22,836 nucleotides of DNA from Nitrolancea sp040255925. GTDB lineage: Bacteria; Chloroflexota; Chloroflexia; Thermomicrobiales; Thermomicrobiaceae. The DNA is taken from the NCBI GenBank assembly GCA_040255925.1, contig JBDZVX010000031.1:1-22836 (forward strand). Direction: 5' to 3'. Position 1 is the first letter of the stretch. Each line of letters opens with the position of its first letter. Shown one piece after another: positions 7,542-15,201 of the stretch. The notes under the pieces were generated by a model, which had not been told where the DNA came from, searched no databases, and saw nothing but the letters and a program-made list of their open reading frames with translations. The position numbers and the translations under genes were made by a program.

Positions 7542-8489
7542 CTAATGGAAAACCGCCTCGAATTGTGACAACGTGGTCGACCCATGGATCCTCATTCTCG
7601 GTAATCGCAACGGGTCTTGATCCGGTTCGGCGTGGCCACGCTTAGTAGTGACCGCGATCTCATATCCAGCATTATGAATGAACTCCGCATCCCGGTCCGA
7701 GACTCGTCCGGCTGGATAGCAGAATGACCGGACCAGAAGACCGAGATGGGCCTCTAAGGTTTGCTTGCTTTGCTCGATCTCCTGCTTCGCCGCGGCATCG
7801 CTGAGGGCTGGTAACTCTCGGTGACTGAGGGTGTGCGAACCGAACTCGATAAGGCCGGATCGCTGCATCTCGTCGATCATCTGCCAGGTGAGATAGTGGG
7901 GCTGATCGACCACGTTTGTGATGATAAAAGAGGTCGCTTTGAAGCCATGTTCGCGGAGGAGTGGCCAGGCATCGGTATAAAAGTCGCGGTAACCGTCATC
8001 GAAGGTAAGGACAATTGGATTTGGCGGAAGCGCGAGCCGTTTGGCGCGGACATCCGCCAGTTCCTCCATCGTCATCGTCGTGAAATCGTGTTCGGCGAGA
8101 TAGTTCAATTGGTCAGCAAAGTTTTTCGGCGTAACCGAGAGATCCTTCCCGATTGTATCACCATCCCCAGGCTCTGGTCGCACGTAGTGGTACATCAGAA
8201 TGGGTACCGGCTGGGTCTGCCCGACGGGGGTCGGGACTGGAGTGGGACTCGGAGACGGGCTCGGCGTAGGGCTCGGGCTGGGACTCGGAGTTTGGATCGC
8301 GGGGTTTGGTGAACTATCGCGGGTAGCGGGATTGATGGAGCAGGCGCCGCAGAGGAATGCGGCGACAATGACCAAGAGGACGACAGATCGACTCAACCTG
8401 CCGGCACTGCGGCGGAATCCGCGCAATGTCTCCCTCAACCCTTCATGCGTTCCAACACCCCGGAAAAGAATACCAGATCGCATCATCAC
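7542..8489 (-). CDS. Polysaccharide deacetylase lipoprotein (NodB domain, CE4)
   Basis: This secreted, membrane-anchored deacetylase is predicted to remove N-acetyl groups from a surface polysaccharide or peptidoglycan. A basic N-terminus and hydrophobic helix (about 35-49) end in FLCGAC, a slightly unusual lipobox with C50 as the lipid site. A Ser/Pro/Thr spacer (about 67-88, SPSPTP repeats) precedes the NodB domain. Catalytic motifs are TFDDGY (D164, D165) and SHTLSH (H219, H223), then FCYPAGR. The frame opens GTG 8489, ATG 8486, ATG 8483 with no good ribosome binding site; a later TTG is possible, so the start is uncertain by up to about 25 codons. It is the first gene of the pair with the GT-C-like protein. 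The Ser-Pro spacer would hold the enzyme away from the membrane. Confidence 0.9.
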   Translation of the reverse strand: MMMRSGILFRGVGTHEGLRETLRGFRRSAGRLSRSVVLLVIVAAFLCGACSINPATRDSSPNPAIQTPSPSPSPTPSPSPSPTPVPTPVGQTQPVPILMYHYVRPEPGDGDTIGKDLSVTPKNFADQLNYLAEHDFTTMTMEELADVRAKRLALPPNPIVLTFDDGYRDFYTDAWPLLREHGFKATSFIITNVVDQPHYLTWQMIDEMQRSGLIEFGSHTLSHRELPALSDAAAKQEIEQSKQTLEAHLGLLVRSFCYPAGRVSDRDAEFIHNAGYEIAVTTKRGHAEPDQDPLRLPRMRIHGSTTLSQFEAVFH

Positions 8490-8539
8490 GGCCGTGGAGT
8501 GCCGCCCGCGTTCACTTCTTCGCAGCTAGATCGATGGAA

Positions 8540-8570
8540 GATTTGTCATCCTTACATAGGTATACAAATC
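8540..8570. repeat. Inverted repeat upstream of the deacetylase gene
   Basis: GATTTGT at 8540-8546 and ACAAATC at 8564-8570 are perfectly complementary 7-base arms around a 17-base AT-rich spacer. It lies 51 bases upstream of the earliest deacetylase start, in the position of a promoter. On the minus strand the spacer reads through TATACC and TATGTA, possible -10 elements without a good -35. Confidence 0.4.
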
Positions 8571-9173
8571 GCGAATTAAATGCTACTGTGTCTGTAACGT
8601 CGGGAACGATGGAGGTCGAAGATCGTGGACCGGTATGTTTCACGGCGATGATGTGGTCGTTGGAGTCTGACCGCGAAGCGTTCGTCAGTGATGGCGGACA
8701 TATGGGGCGGAAGATCCGGCTTCTCCCAGCTTCGCCTGTCAGTATCCCTGAGAAGAGCCGGTCAGCGACCTGATCGGCGAGTGGAATACGAAGGGCGCGG
8801 CATCATGGTAAACCGGTCGCCCGGCTTAATGGCAAACGAGAATACCTCATCGCGACCCGCGAAGTGCCAGGCTGATACGGTCGAGCGTCGAGCCAGCCGG
8901 CGGTCCGGTTGCTCCGGTATCGGTAGACACGTCGTTGGGAAAATCCTCTGATCGCGGCATGTTCCTCTGGAATCTCGGCCTGGGGCCAGGACTTTTCAAC
9001 CTTTCCGCCCGGTGCTGGTGGATAACGTAAACCGGCTATGGCTAAGATGATCATGGTAGCGCGACTGCTTCGTTGATGCCTTGCTATCGACGGGAATTGC
9101 CGGTCATGCGCCGCGGAATCAGGCCTTTGCGTGTAAGTTACAACGCATATGTGGTATTCTCATCGCAACGGGT

Positions 9174-9196
9174 CGTGAACTTGCTCGACGTTCACG
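9174..9196. promoter_or_regulatory. Palindromic operator-like site upstream of the XRE regulator
   Basis: CGTGAAC (9174-9180) and GTTCACG (9190-9196) form a perfect 7-base inverted repeat with a 9-base spacer. This is the geometry of a dimeric helix-turn-helix protein site (arm centres 16 bases apart). It lies 25 bases upstream of the candidate extended -10 at 9221. A weaker repeat, TGCGT/ACGCA, lies at 9128-9147. Autoregulation by the neighbouring XRE protein is an inference. Confidence 0.4.
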
Positions 9197-9220
9197 CGAG
9201 AACAAAGCAGTCGCTTGATA

Positions 9221-9258
9221 TGCTATACCGGAAGAGAGAGTGGCCGGTTGCGTATAAT
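9221..9258 (+). promoter_or_regulatory. Candidate promoter(s) of the XRE gene
   Basis: TGCTATACC at 9221-9229 is an extended -10 element. A perfect TATAAT lies at 9253-9258. Neither has a good -35 box at 16-18 bases. The gene start at 9374 would leave a leader of about 110-140 bases. Confidence 0.35.
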
Positions 9259-9373
9259 TCGAAGGGGACGGGAACTCTGAATTCTTAGATGGGGCAACGG
9301 TGGTATGCGTGGCGTGTTGTTCGGGACCCGTGGAATCTTTTAGCGACGCGGGCTTGGGAGAAAGGATGCATAC

Positions 9374-9805
9374 ATGGAAGAGTTAGCCAACGAACAGAAA
9401 CCGGCGGTGGAGCAGCGCCAACGTATCGGTCCGGCGATCCGTCGGCTCCGTCAGGCGCACGGTCTCTCGCTGTCGGATCTGGCGAAGCGCACCGGGATCT
9501 CCGTATCGTATCTTTCCCGGTTAGAGAAGGGGCGAAGCGTCCCGTCGTTCACCCTGCTGTCTCGTCTCGGAAATGAACTGGGCGTTGATATCGGGTTCTT
9601 TGTTGAGACGGAGCGGGAGGCGCAGACGGTTGACGATGCGCTCGTCGACGCGCTCGCGAAGACCTCGCTTCCGCAGCGGGTCTGGCCGGAAATCCTGACG
9701 ATGAGTATCGAAGGCCGGAAGGCGATCCTCCAGTACCTGGAGCAGCAGGCGCCGGCGGAAGCGACGAATGAGGCTACCCGCCGTAGCAGCCGGGGTCAGT
9801 CTTAA
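9374..9805 (+). CDS. XRE-family helix-turn-helix transcriptional regulator
   Basis: This is a 143-aa DNA-binding regulator. The Cro/C1-type helix-turn-helix spans about residues 18-74 (IGPAIRRLRQAHGLSLSDLAKRTGISVSYLSRLEKGRS). The remaining 70 residues (FFVETEREAQTVDDALVDAL and on) have no cupin or peptidase signature. The short C-terminal tail is charged. The pattern resembles SinR/HipB-like stand-alone regulators; no toxin partner is adjacent, so a toxin-antitoxin role is not supported. The ribosome binding site AGAAAGGA lies 7 bases before ATG 9374. The gene stands alone, with a long upstream region carrying a palindromic site, and converges with the cysteine operon. Targets are unknown. 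Confidence 0.9.
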   Translation: MEELANEQKPAVEQRQRIGPAIRRLRQAHGLSLSDLAKRTGISVSYLSRLEKGRSVPSFTLLSRLGNELGVDIGFFVETEREAQTVDDALVDALAKTSLPQRVWPEILTMSIEGRKAILQYLEQQAPAEATNEATRRSSRGQS

Positions 9806-9835
9806 ACCCCTGGCTTAGTCGCCGGTCTGAAATCT

Positions 9836-9856
9836 CCACCAGCAAATCCCTGGTGG
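9836..9856 (+). terminator. Hairpin downstream of the XRE gene
   Basis: CCACCAG (9836-9842) and CTGGTGG (9850-9856) form a 7-bp stem with a 7-base loop, 31 bases after the XRE stop. No T-run follows, so it is a weak terminator candidate or a transcript-end stabiliser. Confidence 0.4.
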
Positions 9857-9918
9857 TGTGGGCGCGCTAAGGCTAATCCGGTATCGTTCCCGTTTACCCG
9901 AATATGAAGCTGAAAAGC

Positions 9919-9950
9919 CGCGGGGGCCGCTCGTTTCGAGTGCCCCCGCG
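9919..9950 (-). terminator. Intrinsic terminator of the cysteine operon
   Basis: CGCGGGGGC (9919-9927) pairs with GCCCCCGCG (9942-9950), 9 bp, with an inner CTCG/CGAG extension closing a three-base loop. On the minus strand it begins 22 bases after the stop of the PLP enzyme gene and is followed by GCTTTTC, a short T-run, as expected for a Rho-independent terminator. Confidence 0.8.
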
Positions 9951-9971
9951 ATGCTGTTGTCCCGAATACAC

Positions 9972-11135
9972 TCAAGAGCCGGATGCGTCCATCGCCTGTG
10001 TCAGATCGGCCCAAAGATCGTCGACGTTTTCGATCCCCACCGAGAGCCGGATCAGATTGTCCGGAACGGCCGATCCGGATTCCGCCATGCTCGCGTGCGT
10101 CATCTGCGCCGGATGCTCGATCAGTGATTCGACACCGCCCAGGCTCTCGGCAAGCGCGAACAGCTTCGTCCGCTGGACGATCGCCCGCGCGGCCGCTCCT
10201 CCCGCTGCCATGGTGAATGACACCATCCCACCGAAGCCGTTCTGCATCTGGCGCGCGGCCACCTCGTGATTGGGGTGGGTCGAGAGCCCAGGGTAAAGGA
10301 CCTGCTCGACCGCCGGGTGCTCTTGGAGCATGCCGGCAATGATCCGGGCATTGGCGCAATGCTGGCGTATCCGGACCGCGAGGGTCTTGATGCCCCGTAG
10401 GACCAGCCAGCAGTCAAAGGGGCCGGGAATCGCGCCGGCCGCGTTCTGATGAAATTTGAGCGTCTCTAGGGCGTCCGGATCATTCCCGAGTATGGCGCCA
10501 CCGACGACATCGCTATGCCCGCCCAGGTACTTCGTTGTGCTGTGGACCACGAGGTCGGCACCGAGCAGGAGCGGCTGTTGTAGGTAGGGGGAGGCGAAGG
10601 TGTTATCGACGACGAGCCGGATCGACGAGCCCTCGATGATCTGAGAGATGGCCGAGATGTCGATGATCTTCAAGAAGGGATTGGTTGGTGTTTCGACCCA
10701 GATCATGCGAGTGGACGGCCGGATTGCCGCGCGGACGGCATCGAGATCGCAAAGATCGACCAGCGAGCATTCGATGCCGTAGCGCGCCAGGACACTGTTG
10801 GCTAGCCGGTAGGTGCCGCCGTACACGTCGTCAGAAAGGATCACGTGCTCTCCTGGCGAGAGAAGGTACCAGACGTTTTGTGTGGCCGCTAAGCCCGAGG
10901 CGTAACAGAGCCCCCAGGCCGCACCTTCGAGCGCGGCAAGCGCGCTCTGCAGGGCGGTGCGGGTGGGGTTATCCGTCCGGGAGTACTCATACCCTTTGTG
11001 TTTACCGATGGCTTCTTGGACGAAGGTGGATGTCTGGTAAATGGGTGTGATCACCGCGCCGGTCGCCGGATCGGGCTCTTGCCCGGCGTGAATGGCCAGC
11101 GTTTCAAAGTGCAATCTGGACAGGTCCCTGGCCAC
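9972..11135 (-). CDS. Cystathionine gamma-synthase/gamma-lyase family PLP enzyme
   Basis: This 387-aa cytoplasmic Cys/Met-metabolism enzyme is of the usual family length. YSRTDNPTR (51-59) is the PLP-phosphate contact seen in the tetramer partner, Y105 (DDVYGGTYR) stacks on the cofactor, D177 (VDNTFASP) binds the pyridine nitrogen, and K202 in HSTTKYLGGHSD is the Schiff-base lysine. SLGGVESLIEHP near the C-terminus is typical of this family. Following cystathionine beta-synthase in one operon, it most likely acts as cystathionine gamma-lyase (cystathionine to cysteine, 2-oxobutyrate and ammonia) in reverse transsulfuration. Gamma-synthase activity cannot be excluded by sequence. GTG start at 11135 with GGAGG overlapping the end of the upstream gene, only 2 bases apart, suggests translational coupling. 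Confidence 0.93.
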   Translation of the reverse strand: MARDLSRLHFETLAIHAGQEPDPATGAVITPIYQTSTFVQEAIGKHKGYEYSRTDNPTRTALQSALAALEGAAWGLCYASGLAATQNVWYLLSPGEHVILSDDVYGGTYRLANSVLARYGIECSLVDLCDLDAVRAAIRPSTRMIWVETPTNPFLKIIDISAISQIIEGSSIRLVVDNTFASPYLQQPLLLGADLVVHSTTKYLGGHSDVVGGAILGNDPDALETLKFHQNAAGAIPGPFDCWLVLRGIKTLAVRIRQHCANARIIAGMLQEHPAVEQVLYPGLSTHPNHEVAARQMQNGFGGMVSFTMAAGGAAARAIVQRTKLFALAESLGGVESLIEHPAQMTHASMAESGSAVPDNLIRLSVGIENVDDLWADLTQAMDASGS

Positions 11136-11137
11136 CG

Positions 11138-12541
11138 TTATCCCTCCGGGTTCTGATTCGCGACGAAATCCAACAGGTCCGAGCGGGTGATGATCCCGAC
11201 CAAGCGCCCATGTTCTTGAACGAGTACCGCGGGCGATCCTGCCGAGAGGAGTGGGAAAATTCGTTCCAACTCTTCATTGGCATCGACCAGCGCGAAGGGC
11301 GGGTCCATGACGGTACCCACGCGTTCGTGGATAGAGCTTGGATGTCGGAATACCTGATCCAGTAGCGTCCCCTCCTGAATACTCCCCGCGATCTGGTGGG
11401 CGTTAATACCGGCGGCAGAGGTATGCGCCCGATCGTGGACCACCGGCATTTGCGAGATCTGGTAGCGCCGCAGTAGGTTGATGGCTTCTTCCACAGTCTG
11501 GTTGGTATCGATTACCACAACGGCAGGAACATCCCCGTCGCGCCGTCCATCGATCAATGCCGCCACACGTGGAGCTCGACCGAACCGCGGCAGATAGCCG
11601 TACTCCCGCATCCAATCGTCATTGTAGAGCTTGGACAGGTAGCCACGGCCGCTATCCGGGAGCAGCACTACGATCAACGTCTGGCCGCTGTCCTCGCGAG
11701 CGGCCACCTGCAGGGCAGCCCAGACGGCGGTTCCCCCGGACCCGCCGAGCAGAATTCCTTCATCGCGGGTAACGCGTCGCGCCATTAGGAAGGAGTCTCG
11801 GTCAGTGACCGTGATCAGTTCGTCGACGACTGATGGGTCGAAGCTCTCCGGCCAAAAATCCTCGCCGATGCCCTCAACGTTGTACGGACGAATATTGTCC
11901 GGATCCGTGTAGATCGATCCTTCCGGATCGGCGCCGACGATCCGGATGGCCGGATTCTGTTCCTTGAGGAACCTACCTACGCCGGTGATCGTCCCGCCAG
12001 TTCCAACGCCAGCGACAAAATGCGTGACCTTTCTTTCGGTTTGCCGCCAAATTTCCGGTCCGGTGGTCTCATAGTGAGAATGCGGATTCATTGGGTTGAA
12101 ATACTGGTTGAGCTGATACGCCGACGGGATCTCTCGTGTGAGCCGGTCAGCCACGCTGTAGTAGCTCTCCGGAGATTCGCGTGAGACGGCGGTTGGGGTC
12201 GTCACGACTTCGGCGCCGTAGGCGCGGAGGAGCGCCACCTTTTCCGAGGACACCTTGTCTGGCATCACGAAAATACAGCGGTACCCTTTGACCGCGGCAG
12301 CCAGCGCCAGTCCGACACCGGTATTGCCACTGGTCGGCTCGACAATCGTGCCTCCTGGCTTCAATCGCCCCTGTCGCTCCGCTTCCTCGACCATGCGGAA
12401 GCCGATGCGGTCCTTGACGCTGCCGCCGGGGTTTAGCATTTCCATTTTTCCGATAACGGTCGCTGTCAGACCCGCTGTCACGTTGTTGAAGCGGACAAGC
12501 GGCGTATTACCGATGAGTGAGAGAACGTTCCTGTGAATCAT
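11138..12541 (-). CDS. cbs: Cystathionine beta-synthase-type PLP enzyme with C-terminal CBS pair
   Basis: This 467-aa enzyme joins serine (or O-acetylserine) to homocysteine to give cystathionine; a cysteine-synthase activity is also possible. The N-terminal PLP domain has IGNTPLVR, NPGGSVKDR with the Schiff-base K43, the SGNTG loop (71-75) and GTGGTITG. Two CBS modules follow at about 345-460 (VVVIDTNQTVEEAINLL and VGIITRSDLLDFV); in human CBS this region binds AdoMet, here the ligand is unknown. There is no heme-binding N-terminus. The start at ATG 12541 matches where relatives begin (MIHxN). A GTG at 12583 with GGAG 5 bases upstream would add 14 residues. It is first in the operon with the lyase. 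Confidence 0.92.
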   Translation of the reverse strand: MIHRNVLSLIGNTPLVRFNNVTAGLTATVIGKMEMLNPGGSVKDRIGFRMVEEAERQGRLKPGGTIVEPTSGNTGVGLALAAAVKGYRCIFVMPDKVSSEKVALLRAYGAEVVTTPTAVSRESPESYYSVADRLTREIPSAYQLNQYFNPMNPHSHYETTGPEIWRQTERKVTHFVAGVGTGGTITGVGRFLKEQNPAIRIVGADPEGSIYTDPDNIRPYNVEGIGEDFWPESFDPSVVDELITVTDRDSFLMARRVTRDEGILLGGSGGTAVWAALQVAAREDSGQTLIVVLLPDSGRGYLSKLYNDDWMREYGYLPRFGRAPRVAALIDGRRDGDVPAVVVIDTNQTVEEAINLLRRYQISQMPVVHDRAHTSAAGINAHQIAGSIQEGTLLDQVFRHPSSIHERVGTVMDPPFALVDANEELERIFPLLSAGSPAVLVQEHGRLVGIITRSDLLDFVANQNPEG

Positions 12542-12574
12542 CGCCGTATAGCCCTCACGGACTGCTGCTCCTTT
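12538..12574 (-). other. Ribosome site and minimal leader frame in front of cystathionine beta-synthase
   Basis: AAAGGAG (12568-12574) lies 9 bases before a GTG (12558) that opens a six-codon frame (VRAIRR) ending TGA at 12538, whose last codon overlaps the ATG of the main gene as ATGA. The same bases also sit inside the longer GTG 12583 reading frame, so only one reading can be true. A translated mini-ORF would couple translation to the enzyme gene. This is speculative. Confidence 0.2.
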
Positions 12575-12642
12575 CTCCCGCACGCCGGCTCCGATGATTA
12601 GCCGCGCGTATAACTCTTCATCTGCGTCGGGTGGTTAGGAGA

Positions 12643-12693
12643 AGTGTAGCATGCTTTCGGGGACTTTGCTGACAATAGTTGCGCATTTGTCAG
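12643..12693 (-). promoter_or_regulatory. Candidate promoter and operator of the cysteine operon
   Basis: On the minus strand TGCTACACT (12643-12651) is an extended -10; TTGTCA (12670-12675) resembles a -35 but the spacer is 21 bases. A perfect inverted repeat CTGACAA (12669-12675)/TTGTCAG (12687-12693) with an 11-base spacer lies on and upstream of the -35 region. Regulation by a dimeric repressor or activator is inferred. Confidence 0.4.
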
Positions 12694-12701
12694 ATGGGAC
12701 A

Positions 12702-12737
12702 ACTCTCGCCCGCGTACTCGTTCGCGCGGGCGAGAGT
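12702..12737 (-). terminator. 13-bp perfect hairpin between the tRNA nucleotidyltransferase and the cysteine operon
   Basis: ACTCTCGCCCGCG (12702-12714) pairs perfectly with CGCGGGCGAGAGT (12725-12737), 13 bp, loop of 10 bases. On the minus strand it begins 29 bases after the nucleotidyltransferase stop. No T-run follows on that strand, so it may act as a Rho-independent terminator without the U-tract, or as an RNA stabiliser. It sits just upstream of the cysteine operon promoter, which makes it a natural boundary. Confidence 0.55.
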
Positions 12738-12766
12738 CCCCGGATCATGATCGTGTTGCGTGTCCC

Positions 12767-14152
12767 TCAGGCCTCCCCGTGTTCGGCCATCCAGCGGTGT
12801 GCCTCCTCGAGCGCTGTTTCCCGATCGCCGGGCGCCAGGGTGCCTTCGATAACCAGCTCCCGGAGATGATCCTTGAGTTGGCCGATCCAGCGGCCCGGCG
12901 GCCGATGGAAGATGGCCATAAGTTCATCGCCATCGAGCGGGCTCTTCAGTTGATCGAGCGCGTACTGCTCTTCCAGACGGCGGATGTGTCCGGCGAGCGC
13001 CGCGATGCGTTCAGCGGCCTCCCGCTGGCGGTGGGCACGCGCGCTCGTGACATCCGCCGCGGCAAGTGCCAGGAGATCGTCCCGGAGCTCGCCGGCTTCC
13101 AGCATCAGGCGGCGAACCGCGCTGTCCGTCCAGCTCGGTTCGTAGCCGGCCGGCCGCAGGTGCATTTCGACGAGCCCGGCCACCCGTTCGGTCAGTGCGC
13201 GATCCAGCTTCAGCCGCCGGAAGGCACGCCGGGTGAGATCGGCTCCCAGGCGCTCATGTCCGAAGAAGTGGACCTGTCCAAATTCATCGACCGACCGCGT
13301 CATCGGTTTGGCCGCGTCATGGAGCAGCGCGGCCCAGCGGACGGGCAGCCGGGGCGGCGATTGTGTCACGACTCGGACGGTATGTGTCCAGATGTTCTTG
13401 TGGCGCCCTTCTCCGGTGTCCTTCGCGATCGGGATCAGCTCCGGGATCGTGTAGGGCAGCAGGCCCAGAGAGCGGATCAGGTCCAGCCCATGGTCCGCGG
13501 CGGGCGCGACCAACAGCCGGTTGAACTCGGCGGCGATGCGCTCACGGCTGATTCGCTCCAGTTCCGGGGCCATTGTCCGCATCGCTGCGAGCGTCTCCGG
13601 GTGAATCTGGAAGTCGAGCTCGGCGGCGAATCGCACGGCCCGGAGGATGCGGAGCGGATCTTCACGAAATCGGGCCTCCGGCTCGCCAACCGCGCGGATG
13701 AGCCGGTGCTCCAGGTCGGCCAGACCTTGAAAGCGATCGATGATTTCCCCGGTTCGCGCTTCAATGGCGATCGCGTTGATCGTGAAGTCGCGCCGTGAGA
13801 GATCAGCAACGATATCGACGCCGTGCTGAACTTCGGGATGGCGTGTCGCGGTAGGATAGTGTTCCTCTCGGAACGTGGTGATCTCGACGTTCAGGCTGTC
13901 GAAGGCGAAGCCGATCGTGCCGAACTTCTCGCCGATCGTATACACGCTCGTCGCGCCAGCCGCCCGCCCGGCCGCCTCAGTGATCCTCGGTTCGGCGCTC
14001 GTCGCGAAATCGAGATCCTTGACCGGCCGGCCCAACAGTAAATCGCGCACGCTGCCGCCGACGAGGTACAACGTTTGGCTGCGTTCGGCGAAGGCACGCG
14101 CCAGCCGGTCCAGAACCGAGCGTGCGTCGGGCGGAAGCTGCTCTAATAGCAT
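12767..14152 (-). CDS. cca: CCA-adding tRNA nucleotidyltransferase / poly(A) polymerase family with HD domain
   Basis: This 461-aa class II nucleotidyltransferase adds or repairs the CCA end of tRNA (a poly(A)-polymerase-like role is the alternative). GGSVRDLLLG (32-41) and the metal-binding DLDF with D46 and D48 form the active site. The later RRDFTINAIA is the usual second motif, followed by the neck region with RFREDPLRILRAVRFAAEL. The C-terminal half holds an HD domain (HTVRVV, then WAALLHDAAKP and HFFGHERLG). The frame stays open up to 14488, but the extra 112 residues are Arg/Gly-rich and match no family, and the typical protein begins near MLLEQLPPDA, so ATG 14152 is used. Its AAGGGAGG is 15 bases upstream, rather far, so a CTG one codon earlier is not excluded. 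Confidence 0.9.
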   Translation of the reverse strand: MLLEQLPPDARSVLDRLARAFAERSQTLYLVGGSVRDLLLGRPVKDLDFATSAEPRITEAAGRAAGATSVYTIGEKFGTIGFAFDSLNVEITTFREEHYPTATRHPEVQHGVDIVADLSRRDFTINAIAIEARTGEIIDRFQGLADLEHRLIRAVGEPEARFREDPLRILRAVRFAAELDFQIHPETLAAMRTMAPELERISRERIAAEFNRLLVAPAADHGLDLIRSLGLLPYTIPELIPIAKDTGEGRHKNIWTHTVRVVTQSPPRLPVRWAALLHDAAKPMTRSVDEFGQVHFFGHERLGADLTRRAFRRLKLDRALTERVAGLVEMHLRPAGYEPSWTDSAVRRLMLEAGELRDDLLALAAADVTSARAHRQREAAERIAALAGHIRRLEEQYALDQLKSPLDGDELMAIFHRPPGRWIGQLKDHLRELVIEGTLAPGDRETALEEAHRWMAEHGEA

Positions 14153-14529
14153 CAGCGGTGGCTCGTGCCTCCCTTGGGGTTGTCGGCTGTCCCCTAAATC
14201 CACGGTTTCTCCCTGGTACCAGTCTCGTACAAACACAGGCCCGATTCTAGCCCAGCGGGTGAACCACGGCGACCGGCAACCGGACCAAAATGCCGGGTTC
14301 CCCTTGTTCTGGTGGATTGCCGGCTTGTGACCGCGTGATCCGGTGGCTATGGTTAGCTGGATGAACGATAGCCCGGGCATCCGGCGTTCGCGATAATCCG
14401 GGTCGAATACGTTGCGATGAGCGGAAATGGACCCGCCCATCGTGTGAGTCCGGACCATCTTTCCCGAGCACGCAATGCCTGTTCCCAACGCGAGGAATTA
14501 CCCGGATACTGGAGAGGGGGCGAACGACG
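14153..14529. other. Divergent intergenic region between cca and the HAD gene
   Basis: The open frames here are extensions of neighbouring genes or low-complexity shadows. On the minus strand TAGAAT at 14244-14249 could be a -10 for the nucleotidyltransferase, giving a leader of about 85 bases, but no -35 is evident. Nothing else stands out. Confidence 0.35.
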
Positions 14530-15201
14530 ATGATCCTGGCCGTGGTATTCGATCTCGATGGGATTCTGGTCGAGACCGAAGAATATTGGGACCGTGCCCG
14601 CCGCGAGTTCGTCGCGGTGTACGGTGGAGCCTGGACCAGCGAGGACCAGCACGCCGTGATGGGACACAATAGCCGGCAATGGGCGCAATACATCAAGGAC
14701 CATTTTTCGGTGCCGCTCTCGATTGAGGAGATCGAGTCGGGCGTGATCGACCGGATGCTGGCGCTCTACCGCGAGCGGATGCCGGTCTTGCCGGGCGCGA
14801 TCTCTACCGTCCGTGAACTCGTGCCGCTGGCTCTCCTTGGCGTGGCCTCCTCGTCACCGTTACGGTTGATTCACGTCGTCCTGGATGGGCTGGGGATACG
14901 CGACTGTTTCAAGGCGACGGTCTCCTCGGATGAGGTTGAGGCCGGCAAGCCGGAGCCCGACGTCTACCTGCTGGCTTGTGCCCGGCTGGATGTTCCGCCC
15001 GATCTCGCGGTCGCGTTTGAGGACTCCACCAACGGGATTCTCTCCGCCCATTCGGCCGGGATGAAAGTCATCGCGATCCCGAATCGCCGCTACCCGCCGA
15101 GCCCGGAAAGTCTCCGGGTCGCCGATCTCGTGCTGCCGTCTTTAGAAGCATTCCGGCCGGACATGCTCCGCCGCTGGGAGCCGTTTGTTCAGGATGCGTA
15201 G
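14530..15201 (+). CDS. HAD-superfamily phosphatase, beta-phosphoglucomutase-like
   Basis: This is a soluble HAD hydrolase of 223 aa. Motif I is FDLDGILVE with nucleophile D8 and acid D10. Motif II is the SSS in VASSSPL (about 116-118). Motif III is the Lys in AGKPEPDVYL. Motif IV is FEDSTNGI. The cap between motif I and II (about 15-85) is the helical C1 cap of the phosphoglucomutase-like subfamily. It could be a sugar-phosphate phosphatase or a mutase; substrate cannot be told. ATG 14530 follows GGAGAGGGGG at about 9 bases. It diverges from cca and stands alone. The TAG stop (15199-15201) touches what looks like the left end of an insertion sequence, so the last codons may not be original. 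Confidence 0.88.
   Translation: MILAVVFDLDGILVETEEYWDRARREFVAVYGGAWTSEDQHAVMGHNSRQWAQYIKDHFSVPLSIEEIESGVIDRMLALYRERMPVLPGAISTVRELVPLALLGVASSSPLRLIHVVLDGLGIRDCFKATVSSDEVEAGKPEPDVYLLACARLDVPPDLAVAFEDSTNGILSAHSAGMKVIAIPNRRYPPSPESLRVADLVLPSLEAFRPDMLRRWEPFVQDA

Larger units (their letters stand above)
8490..9373. other. 880-base intergenic stretch without a convincing gene
   Basis: Several frames of 70-115 codons exist here on both strands, but all are Arg/Ser/Gly-rich, lack ribosome binding sites and match no family I know. The stretch holds an AT-rich segment (about 8520-8640) with the inverted repeat GATTTGT (8540-8546)/ACAAATC (8564-8570) in front of the deacetylase gene. It also has a bulged hairpin (8716-8725 with 8750-8761) and the regulatory region of the XRE gene. 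It may be decayed coding DNA; I see no transposase or RNA gene in it. Confidence 0.5.

Noticed and set aside
9374..9805. XRE protein as the antitoxin of a toxin-antitoxin pair
   Set aside because: No small toxin-like gene lies next to it on the same strand; the next gene is convergent metabolism.
14153..14488. 112-residue N-terminal extension of the tRNA nucleotidyltransferase
   Set aside because: No ribosome site at its start, low-complexity Arg/Gly/Pro composition, and family members begin where MLLEQLPPDA begins.
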